Assembly (NCBI GenBank): GCA_045600105.1 | Contig: JAZRXG010000022.1 | Span: forward strand, 1-63,526 | Direction of reading: 5' to 3' | Length of the DNA: 63,526 nucleotides | From: UBA1206 sp045600105 | GTDB taxonomy: Bacteria > Bacillota > Clostridia > Oscillospirales > CAG-382 | In this document: positions 42,104 through 50,276 of the stretch, one piece after another | Layout: each line of letters opens with the position of its first letter | Numbering within the stretch: position 1 is the stretch's first letter | Notes under the pieces: generated by a model | Told to the model about the DNA's origin: nothing | The model's input: only the letters and a program-made list of their open reading frames with translations | Database searches by the model: none | Translations under genes and position numbers: made by a program

Positions 42104-43447
42104 TCATTTCACTCCGATTTCAAGTTGTTTTACCGTTACGTTTTCATAGGCGCTGCCGGCGGCATAGACCTTTACGCCGGTAACGAGGACTTTGCCGTCG
42201 TGGATGCAGGATTGATTTATTCCGAGCTTCGAAAGCTCAACGCTGCCCGTGAGATGCTGATTCGCGAGCAGGTCGCCCGTGTAGGATTCGCAGTTTCCGC
42301 CGAGGAATTTGTTGATGATGACATACTGCTTGTCCGTGTACGCCGACGGAGTCGCGCCGTCGAAATAAAGCAGTATGCTCGTATTGACGTTGGACGTTTT
42401 GATGTCGAAATTCAGCACGCCGTCGGCGACCGATACGCTTACCGGCTCCTTTACGACGTACTGCGCGTCGGGCCAGAGTCCGTTGGTGTTGCAGAATCTT
42501 ATGGAGTCTCCGACGTTTTTGATCGACATCGTGCCCTTGTCGTTGAAGAACCAGTCGTTCGGCTCGAACGAAACGATCGACGCGCTGTTTTCGGAATCCA
42601 CGTTGATATATTTGTCGGTGCTGCTGACCTTGGGAGCGTCGGGATCGGATTCGTAATGCTCGCGGAACCACGAAACGAGGGTGGACGCGAATATCTCGTT
42701 GCCCTTGGCGGCAAGATGGATGCCGTCGGTGAGGAGCGTGTAGTAGCTCACGCCTTCGCAGGCGGCGTACATATCGATGAGGTACGTTCCCGTTTCTTCG
42801 GCGACCTTTCGCGTGACGTCGTTATAGACGGCAAGCCATTCGAGCGGCTCGCCCACTTCGGCGTAAAGCGACTTGTCCTGTCCCTGCGCCTGATAGAAAA
42901 GGTCGGGGTTATAGGGATTGGTCGTGAGCAGGATGGGAGTCGCGCCGATTTCTTTCGTGCGTGCGATAAGAGCTTTCATATTCTCGCCGAACTGCTCGGG
43001 AGTGACGCGCGGCTTGCTCTTCGACACCATGATAAGGTCGTTCATGCCGAAAAGCAGGGTGACGAAATCGGGGTCCTGCGACGCCACGAACGCGTCGAAG
43101 CGTTCAAGGCCTTTTTCACTCGTGATGCCGCCCATCGCGCCGTTGAAGAAATACATATTGAGTTCTTCGGCAGCCGTTCTGCCCCAAGAACCGAGAGCGG
43201 TTATGGAGTCGCCGAACACGACGATCTTTTTGCCGTCGAGATAGGGGTCGACGCTTTCTTCTTCGCTGATCTCTTCGCTTGTTTCTTCGCTCATATCTTC
43301 ACTTGACTCCGTTGATATTTCTTCGTACGACGACGTTTTTTCGCTCTCCGACGAGGGAGCGGCGCTTACGTCTCCGTTTTCGGCTTCTCCGCAGGCGCAA
43401 AGCCCGAGAAGAAAAGCCAAAAGTAGCAAAAGTGATATTTTTTTCAT
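42104..43447 (-). CDS. SGNH/GDSL-hydrolase lipoprotein
   Basis: 447 residues. Lipobox LCAC (Cys ~19), a Ser/Glu-rich acidic linker (~30-70), an SGNH esterase domain (~72-260) with IVVFGDSITALG (catalytic Ser), GGIT, LFGMNDLI and DGIHLAAKG (Asp, His), then a C-terminal beta-sandwich (~270-447) resembling a carbohydrate-binding module. Probably deacetylates an extracellular polysaccharide. AGAGG precedes ATG 43447, 11 bp after the exporter gene. Confidence 0.9.
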   Translation of the reverse strand: MKKISLLLLLAFLLGLCACGEAENGDVSAAPSSESEKTSSYEEISTESSEDMSEETSEEISEEESVDPYLDGKKIVVFGDSITALGSWGRTAAEELNMYFFNGAMGGITSEKGLERFDAFVASQDPDFVTLLFGMNDLIMVSKSKPRVTPEQFGENMKALIARTKEIGATPILLTTNPYNPDLFYQAQGQDKSLYAEVGEPLEWLAVYNDVTRKVAEETGTYLIDMYAACEGVSYYTLLTDGIHLAAKGNEIFASTLVSWFREHYESDPDAPKVSSTDKYINVDSENSASIVSFEPNDWFFNDKGTMSIKNVGDSIRFCNTNGLWPDAQYVVKEPVSVSVADGVLNFDIKTSNVNTSILLYFDGATPSAYTDKQYVIINKFLGGNCESYTGDLLANQHLTGSVELSKLGINQSCIHDGKVLVTGVKVYAAGSAYENVTVKQLEIGVK

Positions 43448-43458
43448 TGTTTACCTCT

Positions 43459-45282
43459 CTATTGTTCGACCTCGTCGAACTGCGAATAGTACAGTTCGGA
43501 ATAGAAGCCTTTCTTTGCCATGAGCTCTTCGTGATTTCCCTGCTCCACCACGTTGCCGTCCTTGACGACGAGTATGATGTCGGCGTTCCTGATGGTGGAA
43601 AGTCTGTGAGCGATGACGAAGCACGTTCTGCCCTTCATCAGTTCGCGCATCGCGGACTGGATATGCATTTCGGTCCGCGAGTCGACGTTTGAGGTGGCTT
43701 CGTCGAGGATGAGCATCTTTGAGTCGAGCAGCATAGCGCGTGCTATGGTTATGAGCTGCTTCTGACCTTTGGATATGTTTTCGTTTCCGCCGATGACGGT
43801 GTCGTAGCCATTCGGCAGCCTCTTGATGAAGCTGTCTATCTTCGCCGCCTTACAGACGCGTTCGACGTCAGCCATCGTCACGTTTTCCTTACCGTAGGCA
43901 AGATTTTCATAGACCGTGCCGTGGAACAGCCACGTGTCCTGAAGCACCATCGTATATGACGCACGCAGCGAATCACGCGTGAGCGAGTAAACCGATTTGC
44001 CGTCGACCGTTATGTCGCCCTTGTCGACGTCGTAGAAACGCATCAGCAGGTTGACGATGGTAGTTTTTCCGGCTCCGGTAGGTCCGACGATGGCAACAAG
44101 GCTTCCCTCGGGTGCCTTGAGGCTGAGGTCGTGGATGATCTCTTTTTCTTTGGTATAACCGAACAACACGTTTTTGAGTTCGACGCAGCCCTTGACGTCG
44201 GAAAGTACCTCCGCGTCGTCGGGATCGGCTTTTTCGGGGTCGGCGTCAATGAGACGGAATACCCTTTCAGCCGCGGCAAACGCCGACTGCAGTTCGCCGA
44301 TTATGTTTGCCGCCTCGTTGATGGGGCCGGAGAATTTGCGCGAATACTGAACGAACGACGAGATATCGCCGATGAGCATATTGCCGTTCAGATAACTTAT
44401 TACGCCGAACACGCTGACGAGCGTGAGCGACAGGTTGTTGATGAAGTTGACGCCGGGGCCGACGATCGTGCCGTAATATTCCGACCTGGTGTAGGCGTCC
44501 ACTGCTTCGTCGTTCCTGACATCGAAGCGCTTAAGCACCTCTTCTTCGCGGTCGTACGCCTTCGTGGTGCGCTGTCCCGCCGTCATTTCCTCAACGAAGC
44601 CGTTGAGCTCGCCGAGCTTCGCGGAGCGTTTGCGGAAGAGCGGGCGCACCTTGCGCGTGATGACGTTGGTGAACACTATGGCAAGCGGGATCGTGAAGGC
44701 GAAAACCAGCACGAGCTTCGGGGCGATGCGGAGCATCATCCAAAGAGAACCGAACACGATTATGACCGATTTGCACAGCTGCAGCAGGTCCTGCGACAGC
44801 GACGCGTTCACCGTGTCGATATCGTACGATATTACGCTGATTATGTCGCCCGCCTGATAAGAATCGAAAAAGCTGACGGGGAGAGACACGAGCTTTTCGA
44901 ACACGTCGCGCCTCATGCGGTTGACGACCTTTTTCGAAAGGACGGCGATGAGGGTCGCGAGCAGGTAAGCGAGTATCCCCGACACCGCGTAGGTGACGAG
45001 CATGAGGATGACGTATTTGAATACCTTGGGGAAATTGACGCCGCTTTTTTCGGCGATGGCGTTGATGGCGTCGCCCGAGAGCGAGGGCCCCCAGAGTGCG
45101 AGCAGGTTTGACGCCACGACGAGAAGGAGGGAGAGCAAAAGCAGGAACTTATAGCGGTACATATACCTCCAGAGCCGCAGAAGTATATATTTCTTTTTGA
45201 CTTTTCCGCCCGAAAACTTGCGTCTGTCGCCGCTCGTTTCGGATCGCGACATTCTGCCGCCGCCTATCATTCCGTTATTCAT
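43459..45282 (-). CDS. ABC exporter half-transporter (membrane + ATPase), second of a pair
   Basis: 607 residues. A ~45-residue basic cytosolic N-terminus, six membrane helices (~50-330) and a nucleotide-binding domain: Walker A GPTGAGKTT, signature ISKGQKQL (slightly unusual NISKGQ), Walker B MLILDEATSNVD, H-loop AHRLST. Overlaps the upstream half-transporter by 4 bp (ATGA), so the two probably form a heterodimer of the LmrCD/TM287-288 type. Both sites look catalytic here. Confidence 0.93.
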   Translation of the reverse strand: MNNGMIGGGRMSRSETSGDRRKFSGGKVKKKYILLRLWRYMYRYKFLLLLSLLLVVASNLLALWGPSLSGDAINAIAEKSGVNFPKVFKYVILMLVTYAVSGILAYLLATLIAVLSKKVVNRMRRDVFEKLVSLPVSFFDSYQAGDIISVISYDIDTVNASLSQDLLQLCKSVIIVFGSLWMMLRIAPKLVLVFAFTIPLAIVFTNVITRKVRPLFRKRSAKLGELNGFVEEMTAGQRTTKAYDREEEVLKRFDVRNDEAVDAYTRSEYYGTIVGPGVNFINNLSLTLVSVFGVISYLNGNMLIGDISSFVQYSRKFSGPINEAANIIGELQSAFAAAERVFRLIDADPEKADPDDAEVLSDVKGCVELKNVLFGYTKEKEIIHDLSLKAPEGSLVAIVGPTGAGKTTIVNLLMRFYDVDKGDITVDGKSVYSLTRDSLRASYTMVLQDTWLFHGTVYENLAYGKENVTMADVERVCKAAKIDSFIKRLPNGYDTVIGGNENISKGQKQLITIARAMLLDSKMLILDEATSNVDSRTEMHIQSAMRELMKGRTCFVIAHRLSTIRNADIILVVKDGNVVEQGNHEELMAKKGFYSELYYSQFDEVEQ

Positions 45283-46991
45283 CCGACGTCACCTCCCATC
45301 TGCATTTCCGCGATGGTGCGGTATTCGCCGCAGTTTTCCATCAGTTGTTCGTGCGTTCCCTTGCCGATGACGATGCCGTCGTCAAGCACGAGTATGAGGT
45401 CGGCGTTCCGTATCGACGAAATACGCTGCGTCACGATCATCTTGGTGGCAAAGCCGTAATTTTCGTGAAGCGAACGGCGCAGGATCGAATCGGTCTTGTA
45501 ATCGAGAGCGGACGACGAGTCGTCGAGCACGAGTATCTCGGGCTCTCCGGCGATGGCGCGTGAAATGAGCAGCCTCTGCTTCTGTCCGCCCGAAAGGTTG
45601 CTGCCTCGCTGGGCAACGAGGTGAGCCGTTCCGTCGGGATACGCCGACACGAATTCATAAGCGCAGCTGTTGCGCATGGCGCTTTCTATCCGCTCGTCTC
45701 CGAGAGAACGGTAATAGTCGACATTGTCGCCGATGTCGCCCGACACGATGAAATCGTTCTGGAACGCGTTGCCGAACATCGACGCGAGAACGGGCTTGGG
45801 AATAGACCTGACGTCCGTTCCGTTCACGTATATCGCGCCCTCGTCCACATCGTAAAAACGGTTGAGGAGCGCGATGAGCGTGCTTTTTCCGCTTCCGGTC
45901 GAGCCTATTATGCCAAGCGTTTCGCCTCTTTTAAGACGGAACGAAACGTCCTTGAGGTTGGGCTCGTTCTTGTTGTAGGAGAACGTGACGTTTCTGAATT
46001 CGATATGATATTCGCTGTCTCCCGTTTCCATTTCGTTCACGGGAAGGTCGTCCTCGGCGTCAAGCACCTCGGTGATACGCGACGCGGACGCCGCGCCCTT
46101 GCTGCACATGATGAAAACGCGGGTCACGCTGAGCATGGCGTTGAGGATGATGGTGAAATATGTCTGAAAAGAAATGATGTTTCCGGGGGTCGTGAGACGC
46201 GAATCGACCCTGAACGCGCCGACGAGAACGACGAGCGTGAGCCCCACGTTGAGGATAACGGTGGTGGTGGGATTGCTTATCGCCATTATGAGCTCGGCGC
46301 GTCTTTCGGCAGCCGTGAGAGCGTCGTTGTCGGACGCGAATTTCTTCTTTTCGTATTCGGTCTTGGAAAGCGCCTTGACGACTCTGACGCCGGTGAAGTT
46401 TTCCTGCACGGTACGCGTCATCCTGTCGAGCATTTCCTGGACTTTTTTATAGAGCGGCAGGCTCGCCCTGGTAACGAAATACACGACGGCCGCGATGAGC
46501 GGAAGCGTGCCCACGAGGACGAGCGTCAGCACGGGATCGAGCGTGAGCGTGAAGATCATTCCGCCGATGAGCAGAATGGGCGCGCGCACGCCGATGCGCG
46601 GCAGCCTCGACACGAGCTGATTGATGTTGTAGGTGTCGGCGGTAAGGCGCGAAATGAGCGACGGAATGGTGAATTTATCCGTTCCCGACGCCGAAAGATA
46701 AGATATTTTTTTGAACAGGTCGTGCCTCAGTGTTCTCGTCACGCGTCCCGCCGTGACCGCCGAAATGCGGTTGGCGAGTATGTTGAACGCGAACGCGCCG
46801 ACAGCCGACGCGAGCATGACGCCGCCCCAGATATATATGCCGCTACGGCTCGTCGAGGTCTTGTAGCCGTCGATCATGTAGCCGAGCGCGTACGGTATGA
46901 TGAGGTCGCACATTGAGCCTATGAATTTGATGAAAAGCCCCAGAGACACCATCGGCAGATGAGGCTTTACGTATTGCCATATCCGTTTCAA
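45279..46991 (-). CDS. ABC exporter half-transporter, first of a pair
   Basis: 570 residues. Start is TTG at 46991 (GAGGG upstream; no ATG fits). Membrane domain (~1-310) and NBD with Walker A GSTGSGKST, signature LSGGQKQRL and Walker B ILVLDDSSSALD: the residue after Walker B is Asp rather than the catalytic Glu, and the switch is TQRIS instead of AHRLS (Gln for His), so this is the degenerate site of a heterodimeric exporter. Substrate (drug, lipid or peptide) unknown. Confidence 0.93.
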   Translation of the reverse strand: MKRIWQYVKPHLPMVSLGLFIKFIGSMCDLIIPYALGYMIDGYKTSTSRSGIYIWGGVMLASAVGAFAFNILANRISAVTAGRVTRTLRHDLFKKISYLSASGTDKFTIPSLISRLTADTYNINQLVSRLPRIGVRAPILLIGGMIFTLTLDPVLTLVLVGTLPLIAAVVYFVTRASLPLYKKVQEMLDRMTRTVQENFTGVRVVKALSKTEYEKKKFASDNDALTAAERRAELIMAISNPTTTVILNVGLTLVVLVGAFRVDSRLTTPGNIISFQTYFTIILNAMLSVTRVFIMCSKGAASASRITEVLDAEDDLPVNEMETGDSEYHIEFRNVTFSYNKNEPNLKDVSFRLKRGETLGIIGSTGSGKSTLIALLNRFYDVDEGAIYVNGTDVRSIPKPVLASMFGNAFQNDFIVSGDIGDNVDYYRSLGDERIESAMRNSCAYEFVSAYPDGTAHLVAQRGSNLSGGQKQRLLISRAIAGEPEILVLDDSSSALDYKTDSILRRSLHENYGFATKMIVTQRISSIRNADLILVLDDGIVIGKGTHEQLMENCGEYRTIAEMQMGGDVG

Positions 46992-47000
46992 GCTTTTCCC

Positions 47001-47213
47001 TCAATTCTGCTTTCTGACTGTCTTGTATTCGTCGTAATAATCGTAGTACGGGCAGTTCGCGAATGAATCGGCAAGGAATTTGACCATTTCGTCCTCGTCG
47101 AGGTTCACGTTGCATTCATAGCAGCCCGTTTCTTCGTTGTAATCGTAATTGACGCAGCTTTCGCAGTTTGACTGCGGTCTCTTTTTTGCGTTTTTGTCCG
47201 TTTTTATCGCCAT
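47001..47213 (-). CDS. small cysteine-rich DUF6472-like protein
   Basis: 70 residues with four cysteines spaced CESCVNY, GCYECNV and NCPYYDYYDEY, probably one zinc site. This matches my memory of the DUF6472 family, of unknown role and common in Clostridia. GAGG precedes ATG 47213. First gene of the exporter operon, ending 9 bp before the TTG of the first half-transporter. Confidence 0.75.
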   Translation of the reverse strand: MAIKTDKNAKKRPQSNCESCVNYDYNEETGCYECNVNLDEDEMVKFLADSFANCPYYDYYDEYKTVRKQN

Positions 47214-47242
47214 TTTTATCGCCTCGGATGTTTATTTATTTA

Positions 47243-47271
47243 ATTATATCACACGAAACGCGTTATTTCAA
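47243..47271 (-). promoter_or_regulatory. promoter of the DUF6472/exporter/lipoprotein operon
   Basis: Minus strand TTGAAA (47271-47266), 17-nt spacer, TATAAT (47248-47243). Confidence 0.85.
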
Positions 47272-47290
47272 TAGGAGAAGGCATAAAAAA

Positions 47291-47313
47291 GCACCCGTCT
47301 TATTGACGGGTGC
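47291..47313 (-). terminator. terminator of rpsU
   Basis: 9-bp perfect stem GCACCCGTC/GACGGGTGC (47291-47299 with 47305-47313), followed on the minus strand by TTTTTT. Confidence 0.9.
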
Positions 47314-47327
47314 CTGTATGAGAAATC

Positions 47328-47504
47328 TTATTTGAATTTTCTCTTTCTTGCAGCTTCTGCCTTCTTCTTACGTTTAACGCTGGGTTTTTCGTAATGTTCT
47401 CTCTTTCTGAGTTCAGAAGGAACGCCGCTCTTAAGGTACGATCTCTTGAATCTTCTGATAGCGCTGTCTATGGATTCGTTTTCCTTAACTTTGATTTCAG
47501 CCAT
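47328..47504 (-). CDS. rpsU: 30S ribosomal protein S21
   Basis: 58 residues, translated by hand: begins MAEIKVKENESIDSAIRRFK and ends in a basic tail AARKRKFK, typical of S21, which helps bind mRNA at the 30S platform. AGGGAGGG precedes ATG 47504. Own promoter at 47555-47583 and own terminator. Confidence 0.95.
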   Translation of the reverse strand: MAEIKVKENESIDSAIRRFKRSYLKSGVPSELRKREHYEKPSVKRKKKAEAARKRKFK

Positions 47505-47554
47505 TTTTTTCCCTCCCTTCGCATTCGTGCGAAGATTATTTTGTAAGCACCGTC

Positions 47555-47583
47555 ATTATATCAGATAATGCGTGCTTTGTCAA
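47555..47583 (-). promoter_or_regulatory. promoter of rpsU
   Basis: Minus strand TTGACA (47583-47578), 17-nt spacer, TATAAT (47560-47555), perfect consensus; it lies directly against the end of rplT. Confidence 0.9.
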
Positions 47584-47595
47584 CAGTATGCGCGA

Positions 47596-47949
47596 TTAAA
47601 GGGCAGCTTTTGCCTTTTCAACGAGAGACGCGAAAGCGTTCTTGTCGCTGACGGCGAGCTCGGCGAGCATCTTTCTGTTGATAACGATGCCGTTCTTCTT
47701 GAGGCCGTGCATGAACTGAGAATAGTTGATGCCGTTGACCTTGCACTGTGCGGAGATACGGGTGATCCAAAGAGCACGGAAATCTCTCTTCTTCTGTTTT
47801 CTTCCCGCAAACGCATAGTTGCCGGACTTCATGACGGCTTGTTTCGCCATCTTAAAGTGTTTACTCTTGGAACCCCAGTAGCCTTTGGCTGCTTTTAAGA
47901 ATTTCTTTCTTCTTTTTCTTGTAGTGAGAGCAGGTTTGATTCTTGCCAT
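47596..47949 (-). CDS. rplT: 50S ribosomal protein L20
   Basis: 117 residues; ARIKPALTTRKRRKKFLKAAKGYWGSKS is the standard basic N-terminus and YAFAGRKQKKRDFRALWITRI the core. Assembles early into the 50S subunit; in Firmicutes it also represses its own operon through the leader upstream of infC. GGAGG precedes ATG 47949. Confidence 0.98.
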   Translation of the reverse strand: MARIKPALTTRKRRKKFLKAAKGYWGSKSKHFKMAKQAVMKSGNYAFAGRKQKKRDFRALWITRISAQCKVNGINYSQFMHGLKKNGIVINRKMLAELAVSDKNAFASLVEKAKAAL

Positions 47950-47970
47950 TTCGTTACACCTCCGCCTGAA

Positions 47971-48168
47971 TTATGAATAAGGGAGCAGACGCTTGAGATC
48001 GTCCATTCTGGTATCGCTTACGTAAGAAGCCTTGCGGAGAGATCTCTTTCTCTTGGAGTCTTTAAGACCGAGCTTATGACGGCGACCGCAGTGGTTGTAC
48101 TTTACCTTGCCGGTTCCGGTGAGACCAAAGCGTTTAGAGCTGGCCTTGTGTGTCTTCATTTTTCCCAT
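47971..48168 (-). CDS. rpmI: 50S ribosomal protein L35
   Basis: 65 residues; GKMKTHKASSKRFGLTGTGKVKYNHCGRRH is the family signature. ATG 48168 with AAAGGA upstream; the gene begins 35 bp inside the infC 3' end. Confidence 0.97.
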   Translation of the reverse strand: MGKMKTHKASSKRFGLTGTGKVKYNHCGRRHKLGLKDSKRKRSLRKASYVSDTRMDDLKRLLPYS

Positions 48169-48706
48169 TTTTCGGTTTTCCTTTCGTATTTTGATTGGCT
48201 TTCGCCGGTGTTATTATCATGATCATGTTTCTGCCTTCGAGAACGGGGGCTTTGTCAGCCTGACCGAATTCAGAGCAGGCTTCGAGGAAACGCGCAAGCA
48301 GGTCGGAACCGCGCTCGGTATGAGCCATTTCGCGGCCTTTGAACTTGACAAGCACCTTTACCTTGTTGCCCTGCGACAGGAAACGTGTGGCATGGTTTAC
48401 TTTGGTTTCGAAATCGTGATCGCCGATGCTGCAGGTGAGCTGGAGCTCCTTGAGCTCGACTATCTGCTGCTTCTTGCGGTTCTCTTTTTCTTTCTTTTCT
48501 TTTTCGAATCTGTATTTGCCGAAATCCATTATTTTGCACACGGGCGGCTTTGCCTCCGGTGCGATCTCGACCAGGTCAAGATCCGCTTCCGACGCTGCGC
48601 GGAGCGCATCGCCGAGTTTGAGGATGCCGAGCTGTTTTCCTTCGGAATCGACAACACGGACTTCTTCTGCCTTAATCTCTTCGTTGATTAACGCGCGTTT
48701 ACTGAT
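48134..48706 (-). CDS. infC: translation initiation factor IF-3, predicted ATC start
   Basis: 190 residues: ISKRALINEEIKAEEVRVV at the N-terminus, linker, and C-domain with IGDHDFETKVNHATRFLSQGNKVKVLVKFKGREM. IF-3 dissociates ribosomes and checks start codons. No ATG/GTG/TTG is properly placed: GGAGG (48719-48715) is 8 nt before ATC (48706-48704), and the only GTG overlaps the Shine-Dalgarno itself. infC of many bacteria uses a rare start codon (AUU/AUC/AUA) so that IF-3 limits its own synthesis. The reading frame further upstream to 48817 is the leader terminator, not protein. Confidence 0.93.
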   Translation of the reverse strand: MSKRALINEEIKAEEVRVVDSEGKQLGILKLGDALRAASEADLDLVEIAPEAKPPVCKIMDFGKYRFEKEKKEKENRKKQQIVELKELQLTCSIGDHDFETKVNHATRFLSQGNKVKVLVKFKGREMAHTERGSDLLARFLEACSEFGQADKAPVLEGRNMIMIITPAKANQNTKGKPKNGKNEDTQGQL

Positions 48707-48715
48707 AACGGACAC

Positions 48716-48903
48716 CTCCAAAATGTCCCCTCGTTTCGAGGGCAGCGCTTCACGCGGTCGTTCCGCGTATGGAAAGCGCAAATAAAAACAAAAAAGTGCG
48801 GAAGCAAAGTCCCACACGTCAACATACTGCCGCTTTTTTGCGGCTGCAATATTGACCGCGCCTGCGTGATGCGGCGGGTGAGAACACAGTTCTGCTTCTT
48901 TGT
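48716..48903 (-). promoter_or_regulatory. L20-type leader (attenuator) of infC-rpmI-rplT
   Basis: Minus-strand leader of ~190 nt. It contains GTTCTCACCC near the 5' end, a hairpin GCCGC..GCGGC, an intrinsic terminator GTGTGGGA..TCCGCAC with a T6 run (48817-48787), a long hairpin GCGCTT+ACGCGG/CCGCGT+AAGCGC (48745-48779) and CCCTCG/CGAGGG (48727-48742) just before the ribosome site. The terminator and order match the L20 leader by which L20 stops transcription in B. subtilis. Confidence 0.78.
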
Positions 48904-48909
48904 GTTGCT

Positions 48910-48938
48910 ATAATATCACATCCGGTGCCGTTTGTCAA
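48910..48938 (-). promoter_or_regulatory. promoter of infC-rpmI-rplT
   Basis: Minus strand TTGACA (48938-48933), 17-nt spacer, TATTAT (48915-48910). Confidence 0.88.
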
Positions 48939-49005
48939 TATGTTTTTTCAAAAAAATCACCTTTTTGCGTATCTTTTCATAAACTTGAAAAAAGGAGTGA
49001 TGAAT

Positions 49006-49734
49006 ATGGCATCGGTATATCTGAGTCCGTCGACACAGGAATATAACGTATATTACGACGGAAAAGGCAGCGAGGAATACTATATGAACCTCATTGCCGA
49101 CGATCTGCAGGCCGATCTCAGGTCGGCGGGAGTGGAGGTATTCCGCAATTCGCCCAAAATGACGGCGTCGCAGTCGGCGTCGCAGTCGAACGAAAGGGAC
49201 CATTCCCTGCACCTCGCGATCCATTCGAACGCGGCGGGCAGCGGAAACGCGGGAAACGTGAGGGGCGTTGACGTTTATTATTACGCGACGTCAGAAAAAG
49301 GCAAAAGAGCGGCGGAGATCATCGCCGAGAACTTCAGAAGCATCTATCCCGATCCGTCGCTCGTGCGGACGCTGCCCAACACGACGTTCGCGGAGCTCAA
49401 GCGCACCAAAGCGCCTGCCGTCCTCATCGAGGTCGGCTACCACGACAATCCGTCCGACGCCGAATGGATAAGGTCGAACGTCGGGCTCATCGCGGCGAAC
49501 CTGTCGGAGTCCGTGCTTGAACTCCTCGGGGCAAAGCGCGGCAAAACGGGCGTCGTCAGAACCGCCGGAAGCAGGCTCAACATAAGAAAGGGACCGTCAA
49601 CGGACACGGAGATAATCGGCAAGATACCAAACGGCGGAGTGGTGAACGTCATTTCGAACGGCGGCGACTGGCTGGAGATCGAATACAACGGCGTCAAGGG
49701 CTTCGTTTATTCTCATTACGTCAGGCTGAACTGA
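49006..49734 (+). CDS. N-acetylmuramoyl-L-alanine amidase with C-terminal SH3 domain
   Basis: 242 residues. Amidase_3 domain (~1-175): SPSTQEYNVYYDGKGSEEYY, LHLAIHSNAAGSG (zinc His) and AVLIEVGYHDNPSDAEW (catalytic Glu); the first zinc-ligand segment reads STQE instead of the canonical GHGG. Bacterial SH3 (~180-242): RTAGSRLNIRKGPSTDTEIIGKIPNGG. Cleaves cell-wall stem peptides. No signal peptide, so it may act in lysis, germination or by a non-classical route. ATG 49006 has GGAG 8 nt upstream; ATG 49000 is too close. Divergent from infC. Confidence 0.9.
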   Translation: MASVYLSPSTQEYNVYYDGKGSEEYYMNLIADDLQADLRSAGVEVFRNSPKMTASQSASQSNERDHSLHLAIHSNAAGSGNAGNVRGVDVYYYATSEKGKRAAEIIAENFRSIYPDPSLVRTLPNTTFAELKRTKAPAVLIEVGYHDNPSDAEWIRSNVGLIAANLSESVLELLGAKRGKTGVVRTAGSRLNIRKGPSTDTEIIGKIPNGGVVNVISNGGDWLEIEYNGVKGFVYSHYVRLN

Positions 49735-49738
49735 CGCA

Positions 49739-49769
49739 AAAAAATCCCTCGTACAATGAGGGATTTTTT
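49739..49769. terminator. bidirectional terminator between amidase and DUF1622 genes
   Basis: AAAAAATCCCTC/GAGGGATTTTTT (49739-49750 with 49758-49769), 7-nt loop. Confidence 0.92.
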
Positions 49770-49773
49770 TACG

Positions 49774-50133
49774 TTATTTGCCGTTCCTGAGATCGTCGAC
49801 CGAATTGACGTTTTTCTTTTCGTTCCTGATCTCCCATTGAATGAGGAAGGTCAGCGCGGCGCGGAGTATGATGACGGCGCCGAGTATCATGAGCTCGTTC
49901 CATTCGCGTGCGATGACGGTACGGAGAAGCTCGCCGCCCATCTTGAATTCGAGAGCGAGGGCGATGCCCTCGGCAAGCTCAAGACGGATCATATCGGTCT
50001 TTCTGAATATGCCGATGACGGCACGGATCACGGCGTAGCAGAGTACGCAGACGCCGATGAATTCTATTACGAGAATGGCGTATTCGATTATCCAGCTGAA
50101 TACGTTTTCCAAGGTATCAAAGAACTGCTGCAT
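49774..50133 (-). CDS. DUF1622 membrane protein
   Basis: 119 residues from ATG 50133 (the promoter start near 50163 excludes an upstream ATG at 50193). Helices at ~12-35 (IEYAILVIEFIGVCVLCYAVI) and ~80-105 (WNELMILGAVIILRAALTFLI), with ELAEGIALALEFKMGGELLRT between, the DUF1622 signature. Function unknown. Monocistronic. Confidence 0.87.
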   Translation of the reverse strand: MQQFFDTLENVFSWIIEYAILVIEFIGVCVLCYAVIRAVIGIFRKTDMIRLELAEGIALALEFKMGGELLRTVIAREWNELMILGAVIILRAALTFLIQWEIRNEKKNVNSVDDLRNGK

Positions 50134-50169
50134 GGTTTTTTCTCTTTTCTTTTTTATTTTCCTATTATA

Positions 50170-50198
50170 TTTATACCACTTTTTCTCCGCCAAATCAA
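50170..50198 (-). promoter_or_regulatory. promoter of the DUF1622 gene
   Basis: Minus strand TTGATT (50198-50193), 17-nt spacer, TATAAA (50175-50170). Confidence 0.75.
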
Positions 50199-50216
50199 GT
50201 ATAATTTTCGTTATTG

Positions 50217-50245
50217 TTGACTTTTTTCATTTCGGGTGTTATACT
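50217..50245 (+). promoter_or_regulatory. promoter of the threonine aldolase gene
   Basis: TTGACT (50217-50222), 17-nt spacer, TATACT (50240-50245). Confidence 0.85.
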
Positions 50246-50276
50246 TTGATAAAACAAACTAAAGGAGTATACGGAT

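Noticed and set aside
48707..48817. N-terminal extension of IF-3 beginning at GTG 48817
   Set aside because: It translates the leader terminator and hairpins; the conserved protein starts at ISKRALINEE behind a proper ribosome site.
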